Shown: positions 59,350-64,000 of the stretch, piece after piece
Numbering within the stretch: the stretch's first letter is position 1
Layout of the letters: each line of letters starts with the position of its first letter
Assembly: GCA_035539135.1 (NCBI GenBank)
Contig: DATLJD010000013.1
Span: 1-64,000 of the forward strand
Direction: 5' to 3'
From: JABFWF01 sp035539135
Lineage (GTDB): Bacteria > Pseudomonadota > Gammaproteobacteria > Xanthomonadales > Xanthomonadaceae
Length of the DNA: 64,000 bases
The notes under the pieces: generated by a model
What the model was told of the DNA's origin: nothing
What the model saw: the letters and a program-made list of their open reading frames with translations, nothing else
The model's database searches: none
Program-made: the position numbers and the translations under genes

Positions 59350-61599
59350 CTACAGTTCGAAGCGGTAGCTCAGCTTGACCAGCAGCTGCTCGCTGTCGCG
59401 TAGCGCGAAGGCATCGCCGAACAACGGACCGACGTCCTGCGAGAACGGCGCGAACGCCGCCCCGCCGCGCACGTAGGCGATGTACAGGTTGGACAACGGC
59501 GCGAGCTCGTAGCGGTAGCGCACCTGGAAGCCGAGATTGCGCAGGCTGATGTCGGGGACGGGCTCGTCCACCGGCACCGGCGTGCCGTCGGCCGCCACCC
59601 GCCAGGCCTGGCGCAGGCGCGCGTCCAGCGCGATTGCCTCCAGCTTCACCCGCAGGTCCTGCTTCGCGCTGATCGTCCACTGCATGCCGGTGTTGAGCTG
59701 CAGGGTGTCGGCGCGGAAGCTGCCGAGCAGGCGGCCGTCCTGCGGGATCCAGTCCGGCCAGAGCAGCCAGTCCGGGTTGTGCTGTGCGAACACCTCCGCG
59801 TAGAAGCTGAGGTTGTCGTTGACGAAGTAGGTCGGGTTGAAGTCGATCTCGAAGGCGCCCTGCCCGCGCCCGCCGAGGCCCTCGGCCGCGTAGCGGGCGT
59901 GCCAGTACAGCGACCAGTGCTCCTTGCGCGGGGTGAAGCGCTCGTAGAACAGGAAGAAGCGCGCCGGTACCCGGACCGCGCCGTGGCCGCGGGTGATGCG
60001 GTCATCGTGCCCGGGGCTGTAGCCAGCGATCTCGAAGAAGTCGTTGCCGCCGTTGCGCAGCTCGCCGGCCATGTCGATCGCCCACGCATCCGCGATGTGC
60101 AGGCCGTGGTCGTTCATCCGCCGCGACACCGCGTAGCGCCATTCGCGCGAGGCCCACTGCGATTCGGCGGGCAGCGCGGTGTTGCGGTGGTTCACCTCGT
60201 AGCGCGCGTAGTTGAAGTCGTTGCGCTCGAGATAGCCGAAGTCGTTGAGCTGCAGCTGGTCGCCCAGGTGCACGGCGTACAGGTTCTGCCGCCAGCCGTG
60301 GCCGAGGTCGTGGTCCAGGCGCAGCTGGCCGCCGCTGTCGCGGCTGCGGGTGCCGGCCTGCTCGACGTCGCTGGCGACCAGGGTCGTGCGCAGGTTGAGG
60401 CGCGGGGTCACCGCCCAGCGGTGGTCGAACTCGGACACGGTCGCGCTGCGGTCGAGGAAGGGCCGCTCGACCCGGGTCAGCATCGCGCCGACGCCCTGGC
60501 CGTCGAAGTCGCGGGTGCCGCGCACCGCGTAGAAGTCGCGACCGACCGCGTCCGCCTCGGTGGCGGCGAACACGCCGTAGTTGAAGTCGCCGGCGCTGCC
60601 GTTGAGCTTGACCGCCGCGGTGACGTCGCCGGCGCCGCTGCCGTCGTCGGCGGGCCCGCCGACGCGACGGGTGTAGATGAGCCGGTTGGCGTTGTTGGGC
60701 GAGCCGAACGGCACGTCGAAGAACGCCTGGTTCTCGGTGAAGAACGGCCGCTTGTCGCTGAAGAAGGTCTCGACCGCGCTGAAGTTCACCACCAACTGGT
60801 CGCTCTCGACCTGGCCGAAGTCGGGATTGAGCGTGGCGCTCAGCTGGAAGCGGCCGTTCGGCTTCCAGAACAGGTCGGCGCCGGTGTCGAAGTGCGACTC
60901 GCCGCGCACGTTGTCGTACACGCCGGTGACGTAGGGCGTGACCGCGAGCAGGGCCTGGCTGTATTCGGGCACCTCCACCGGCGCCAGCACCGACAGGAAG
61001 CGCGGCTCGGTGTAGGCCACCGCCGGCCAGGTCGCGCGCTGGCCGGTGACGCCGACCACCCGGTCCACGGCGATGCCGAGCGTGCGCTTGCCGCCCTCGC
61101 CCGCGCGCATCGGCGCGATGTACCAGGGGATCAGCATCTCCACCGTCCAGCCTTCCGCGTCCTCGCTGACCGCGTGCTGCCAGATGCCGTCCCAGTCGCT
61201 GCTGAACTGGTTCTCGTTGGAGATGGTGGCGTCGACGATGCTGTCCGACAGCAGCACCGTGAAGTTGTAGCCGGTGCGGCCGTCGCCGTCGAAGTCCACG
61301 TACAGGTTGACCCGGTCGGCGGGCCCGCCGGCGTCGCGCTGCGACACCTGGCGGGTGCGCGGCACGTCGGCGGGCTGCAGGTTGCGGAAGGCGACCGCGA
61401 GGCCTTCCGGCGTCGCCAGCAGCCAGGCCTCGGTCGGGTACGGCGCGGGCTCGCGCGACAGCGGCTGGGTCAGGCGGAAATCGGTGACGTGGCGCGCGCC
61501 CTCCCATTCCCCGGGCGCCATGCGGCCGTCGACGTGGACGGCGGCCATCGCCGGCGCGGGCAGCAGCAGGATCGCGAGCAGGCAGCGGAACGGGCGCAT
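59350..61599 (-). CDS. DUF5916 outer-membrane protein with CBM9-like N-terminal domain
   Basis: A 749-residue protein: signal peptide (LLAILLLPAPAMAAV), a DOMON/CBM9-like domain (VDGRMAPGEWEGARHV to ~190), then DUF5916 segments (LNPDFGQVESDQLVVNFSAVETFFSDKRPFFTENQAFF, ~285) and many short beta-strand-rich stretches ending YRFEL, consistent with an outer-membrane barrel. Function unknown; proteins of this kind are common in Xanthomonadaceae and Bacteroidota. The frame runs far upstream over the SET gene but ATG 61599 gives the signal peptide. Confidence 0.88.
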   Translation of the reverse strand: MRPFRCLLAILLLPAPAMAAVHVDGRMAPGEWEGARHVTDFRLTQPLSREPAPYPTEAWLLATPEGLAVAFRNLQPADVPRTRQVSQRDAGGPADRVNLYVDFDGDGRTGYNFTVLLSDSIVDATISNENQFSSDWDGIWQHAVSEDAEGWTVEMLIPWYIAPMRAGEGGKRTLGIAVDRVVGVTGQRATWPAVAYTEPRFLSVLAPVEVPEYSQALLAVTPYVTGVYDNVRGESHFDTGADLFWKPNGRFQLSATLNPDFGQVESDQLVVNFSAVETFFSDKRPFFTENQAFFDVPFGSPNNANRLIYTRRVGGPADDGSGAGDVTAAVKLNGSAGDFNYGVFAATEADAVGRDFYAVRGTRDFDGQGVGAMLTRVERPFLDRSATVSEFDHRWAVTPRLNLRTTLVASDVEQAGTRSRDSGGQLRLDHDLGHGWRQNLYAVHLGDQLQLNDFGYLERNDFNYARYEVNHRNTALPAESQWASREWRYAVSRRMNDHGLHIADAWAIDMAGELRNGGNDFFEIAGYSPGHDDRITRGHGAVRVPARFFLFYERFTPRKEHWSLYWHARYAAEGLGGRGQGAFEIDFNPTYFVNDNLSFYAEVFAQHNPDWLLWPDWIPQDGRLLGSFRADTLQLNTGMQWTISAKQDLRVKLEAIALDARLRQAWRVAADGTPVPVDEPVPDISLRNLGFQVRYRYELAPLSNLYIAYVRGGAAFAPFSQDVGPLFGDAFALRDSEQLLVKLSYRFEL

Positions 61600-61757
61600 C
61601 GGCGGCCAACCGGGGAAGGACCGCGCGAGGCTAGCCGTCCGCGCGCGGCGCGCCGCATGGCGAAAGTCATTCCAACCATCGGAGCCGCAAGCGCATCGCC
61701 ATGCGCCCGGGCGGGCGCGGCCGCGCGTCTTGCCCGGCTTGGCCGATCGGCGCGCGC

Positions 61758-62237
61758 TCAGCCCTTGCGCGGCCGCTTCGGCCTGAGCATGGTGCCGGTG
61801 CACTTGCGTGAACCGCAGCGGCAGGCCCAGATCTTCTTCAGGCGCGCGGTGTGCGGCTCGTCGAGGGTGATGCCGTAGTCGTAGGTCAGCTCCTCGCCCG
61901 CCTTGATCGCGCGGCGCGCCTCGATGAAGACGCGGTCGCGGCGGCGGTCGCCGCCCTCGTGCTCCTCCAGCACCGCCTCGCAGTTCGGATCGCAGCTGTG
62001 GTTGATCCAGCGCGCGCTGTTGCCCTCGTAGTTGGCGTCGATGACGTAGTCGTCGTTGAGGGTGAACAGGAAGGTATGGCCGGATTCGACGCCGCCGGTG
62101 TCGCCGGCGTCCACCTCGGCATGGGTGCGGCGGCGCCCCTTGTACTCGATGACCCGCTCGCCCCTGGCGATCGGCTGCAGGGCGAACACGCCGTTGCCGT
62201 GGATGGCGGACTTGCGGGCGACGATCTTGCGGGGCAT
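61758..62237 (-). CDS. SET-domain protein lysine methyltransferase-like
   Basis: A 159-residue, compact SET protein. SET motifs: KSAIHGNGVFALQPIARGERVIEYKG (~9-34), WINHSCDPNCEA (~77-88), GEELTYDYGITLDE (~116-129), then a post-SET cysteine cluster ACRCGSRKCTGTM (~138-150). It uses S-adenosylmethionine; the protein substrate is unknown. Eukaryote-like architecture in a bacterium; relatives are known in Xanthomonas and Chlamydia. Its start, ATG 62237, is chosen on homology since the frame is open upstream. Confidence 0.9.
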   Translation of the reverse strand: MPRKIVARKSAIHGNGVFALQPIARGERVIEYKGRRRTHAEVDAGDTGGVESGHTFLFTLNDDYVIDANYEGNSARWINHSCDPNCEAVLEEHEGGDRRRDRVFIEARRAIKAGEELTYDYGITLDEPHTARLKKIWACRCGSRKCTGTMLRPKRPRKG

Positions 62238-62365
62238 GGGCGATTCCGGGCAAAACGCCATTGTGGCCCGATCCGGCGTGAAACCGCCATGCGCGTGTCC
62301 GCCCGCCAGCGCGGTCTGCGTTGCTTCGCGCATACCGCGCGATGCGGTGCCGCCGGAGAATTGCG

Positions 62366-62911
62366 ATGCGTCCCACCCTCGTCCTGTCCACTGCCTGCCT
62401 GCTGGCGATCGCCGGCTGCGCGCGGGCGCCGGCTGAACCCGCCGCCGCGGCATCCGCCCCCGCGGCCACCGCGCCGTCGGCCGACGAGCTGGTCGCCCGC
62501 GGCGAGTACCTCGCCCGCATCGGCGGCTGCAACGACTGCCACACGCCCGGCTATCCCGAGAGCGGCGGCCAGGTGCCGCGCGCGCAGTGGCTGGTCGGCA
62601 CCGGCTTCGGCTGGAACGGCCCGTGGGGCACGACCTACCCCGCCAACCTCCGCCTGAAGGCGCAGGAAATGGACGAGGCCGGCTGGCTCGCCTATACCGC
62701 CGACCTGCACACGCGGCCGCCGATGCCCGACTTCGCCGTGCGCGGCATGACCGAGGACGACCGGCGCGCCCTGTACGCGCTGTTGCGCGCGCTCGGCCCG
62801 GCCGGCGAGCCGGCTCCCGCCTACCTGCCGCCGGGCACCCAGCCGCCGCTGCCCTACGCGCAGTGGATGCTGCCGCCGCCCCCGCCGCAGCAGGCAGCCG
62901 GCCAACCCTGA
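62366..62911 (+). CDS. c-type cytochrome lipoprotein
   Basis: A 181-residue lipoprotein: signal with lipobox IAGC (Cys18), then a cytochrome c fold with one CNDCH heme motif (Cys55, Cys58, His59) in GEYLARIGGCNDCHTPGYP and candidate axial Met in PPMPDF. The C-terminus is Pro-rich. It resembles diheme/alcohol-dehydrogenase-type cytochrome subunits but has only one heme motif. A GGAGAA ribosome site precedes ATG 62366. Partner enzyme is not in the window. Confidence 0.9.
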   Translation: MRPTLVLSTACLLAIAGCARAPAEPAAAASAPAATAPSADELVARGEYLARIGGCNDCHTPGYPESGGQVPRAQWLVGTGFGWNGPWGTTYPANLRLKAQEMDEAGWLAYTADLHTRPPMPDFAVRGMTEDDRRALYALLRALGPAGEPAPAYLPPGTQPPLPYAQWMLPPPPPQQAAGQP

Positions 62912-62969
62912 GGAGGACGCGCCTGCGCCCCGGACCCGGCCTCGCGCCGGTAGCCGCGCGCCGCGCAAA

Positions 62970-62990
62970 TCAGTACAATTTCGGTACTGA
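62970..62990 (+). promoter_or_regulatory. Perfect 7-7-7 palindrome overlapping the SUF operon promoter
   Basis: TCAGTAC-AATTTCG-GTACTGA, two exact 7-bp half sites with a 7-bp spacer, centred 32 bp upstream of the regulator's ATG. A -10-like TACAAT (62974-62979) lies inside it. A likely autoregulatory operator for the Rrf2-type regulator just downstream. Confidence 0.7.
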
Positions 62991-63008
62991 ATCATCGCGG
63001 CCGCCCCG

Positions 63009-63464
63009 ATGCTGCGCGTCACCAAGCTCACCGACTACGCCACGGTCGTCCTGACCGCGCTCGCCGCGCGGCCGGGCGAAGTGCTGAGCGCGCCCGGCCT
63101 GGCCGAACTGGCGGGGCTGGAACTGCCCACCGTCGCCAAGATCCTCAAGCCGCTGGCCCAGGCCGGGCTGGTCGAAGGCCTGCGCGGCGCCAACGGCGGC
63201 TACCGGCTGGCGCGGCCGGCCGACGGCATTTCCCTGTTCGAGATCGTCGAGGCGATGGAAGGCCCGCTCGGCATGACCGAATGCAGCATCCACGCCGGCA
63301 GCTGCGGCATCGAAGCGTCGTGTGGCGTGCGCGCCAACTGGCGCCGCATCAACGACGTCGTCGCCGACGCCCTGCGCGACGTGACCCTCGCGCAGATGCT
63401 GGCGCCGCCCGACGCGATGCGCTCGCCGCGCAAGCGCATCCCCACCCTCCTGGCCACCGCGTGA
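63009..63464 (+). CDS. SUF system Fe-S assembly regulator (Rrf2/IscR family)
   Basis: A 151-residue Rrf2-family regulator: winged helix (MLRVTKLTDYATVVLTALAARP..LAELAGLELPTVAKILKPLAQAGLVEGLRGANGGYRLARP) and the cluster-ligating Cys residues at 92, 99 and 105 (ECSIHAGSC..SC), near the IscR spacing. It matches the gammaproteobacterial SUF regulator first defined in Xanthomonas. It probably senses [2Fe-2S] status and controls the suf operon including itself, through the palindrome at 62970-62990. sufB starts 9 nt downstream of the stop. Confidence 0.93.
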   Translation: MLRVTKLTDYATVVLTALAARPGEVLSAPGLAELAGLELPTVAKILKPLAQAGLVEGLRGANGGYRLARPADGISLFEIVEAMEGPLGMTECSIHAGSCGIEASCGVRANWRRINDVVADALRDVTLAQMLAPPDAMRSPRKRIPTLLATA

Positions 63465-63472
63465 GGTCCCGC

Positions 63473-64000
63473 ATGGCCGCTGAAACCGACATCGCCCCAG
63501 CCCCCGTGGAAAACGCCGAGATCCTGCAACAGCTGGGCCGTCGCTACGACGCCGGCTTCGTCACCGACATCGAGTCCGATTCGCTGCCGCCGGGCCTGGA
63601 CGAGGACGTCATCCGCGCCCTCTCGGCGCGCAAGGAAGAGCCGGAGTGGATGACGCAATGGCGGCTGGCCGCGTACCGCCACTGGCTGACCATGCCGGTG
63701 CCGCGCTGGGCGAAGCTGTCGATCGCGCCGATCGACTTCCAGGCGATCAGCTACTACTCCGCGCCCAAGGGTCCGAAATACAAGTCGCTGGACGAGGTGC
63801 CCAGGGAACTGATCGAGACCTACGACAAGCTCGGCGTGCCGCTGCACGAGCGGGCCAAGCTCGCCGGCGTCGCGGTGGACGCGGTGTTCGACTCGGTGTC
63901 GGTCGGCACCACCTTCCGCAAGGAACTGGCCGACAAGGGCATCATTTTCTGCTCGATGTCGGAGGCGATCCGCGAGCACCCCGAACTCGTGAAGCGCTAC
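63473..64000 (+). CDS. sufB: Fe-S cluster assembly protein SufB, N-terminal part (truncated by window edge)
   Basis: 176 codons from ATG 63473 run off the window end. The sequence matches SufB (ILQQLGRRYDAGFVTDIESDSLPPGLDEDVIRALSARKEEPEWMTQWRLAAYRHW, ISYYSAPK, GVAVDAVFDSVSVGTTFRKELADKGIIFCSMSEAI). SufB is the scaffold of the SufBCD complex, so sufCDS would be expected beyond the window. The gap from the regulator is 8 nt. Confidence 0.97.
   Translation, partial: MAAETDIAPAPVENAEILQQLGRRYDAGFVTDIESDSLPPGLDEDVIRALSARKEEPEWMTQWRLAAYRHWLTMPVPRWAKLSIAPIDFQAISYYSAPKGPKYKSLDEVPRELIETYDKLGVPLHERAKLAGVAVDAVFDSVSVGTTFRKELADKGIIFCSMSEAIREHPELVKRY

Overview
The window is a high-GC (about 70%), densely packed chromosomal stretch that reads as a gammaproteobacterium of the family Xanthomonadaceae/Lysobacteraceae (Lysobacter, Luteimonas or Pseudoxanthomonas-like). 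This rests on gene content and order: the thrS-infC-rpmI-rplT-pheS-pheT-ihfA-merR-tRNA-Pro string; a fused aspartate kinase/diaminopimelate decarboxylase (lysAC); the MurD2-MurL pair that replaces the usual D-glutamate route in Xanthomonas; a Xanthomonas-type SUF regulator next to sufB; Oar-like TonB receptors; and GTAG-headed REP repeats. Genus cannot be decided from the sequence alone. Almost all the very long opposite-strand open frames are by-products of the GC-rich codon bias.

Layout. 1-762 (-): N-terminus of a large secreted repeat protein, cut by the window edge. 1053-11341 (-): tRNA-Pro and the translation/DNA-bending cluster merR, ihfA, pheT, pheS, rplT, rpmI, infC (rare ATC start) and thrS, then tRNA-Val and uvrB. 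11491-12170 (+): a lone FimT/GspH pseudopilin and tRNA-Asn. 12228-18858 (-): the type IV pilus minor pilin operon fimT-pilV-pilW-pilX-pilY1-pilE, with repeated 4-nt start/stop overlaps. 18996-25784 (-): ppnN, a TonB-dependent receptor, a MarC protein, a degenerate short-chain dehydrogenase and grxD. 25911-30883: sodB, purK/purE, a Trm112-like protein, nadC, a repeat-rich intergenic patch, an FHA protein and a DUF3301 protein. 30896-39908 (-): sspB, a tiny arginine-rich protein, and a peptide-utilisation block of three secreted S9 peptidases plus an OPT transporter. 39953-43381 (-): the complete dTDP-L-rhamnose operon rfbBACD. 43459-45089: ssb and ispB, divergent. 45303-51594 (-): a dienelactone hydrolase-like protein, then murD2, murL and lysAC, which together feed peptidoglycan stem-peptide synthesis. 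51746-53505 (+): two tandem PhzF paralogues. 53614-62911: osmC, an EF-G-like GTPase, an HU protein with a histone-like tail, a CHRD protein, small membrane and lipoproteins, a DUF5916 outer-membrane protein, a SET-domain protein and a lipoprotein cytochrome c. 63009-64000 (+): the SUF Fe-S assembly regulator with a perfect 7-7-7 palindrome over its promoter, and the start of sufB.

Functional themes. Housekeeping translation genes are grouped so that ribosomal proteins, IF3 and two tRNA synthetases can be co-regulated. Cell-envelope functions recur: type IV pili, rhamnose for LPS/exopolysaccharide, peptidoglycan D-Glu and meso-DAP/lysine supply, outer-membrane receptors. Peptide degradation and uptake form a local module. 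No phage, integrase, transposase, CRISPR array or secondary-metabolite cluster was seen. The most notable observations are the MurD2-MurL/LysAC cell-wall block, REP elements that appear to supply stop codons, a heptamer repeat array inside pheT, an extra PPC-like domain in PilY1, the 7-7-7 operator before the SUF operon, and a duplicated PhzF pair in which one copy has lost a conserved motif.
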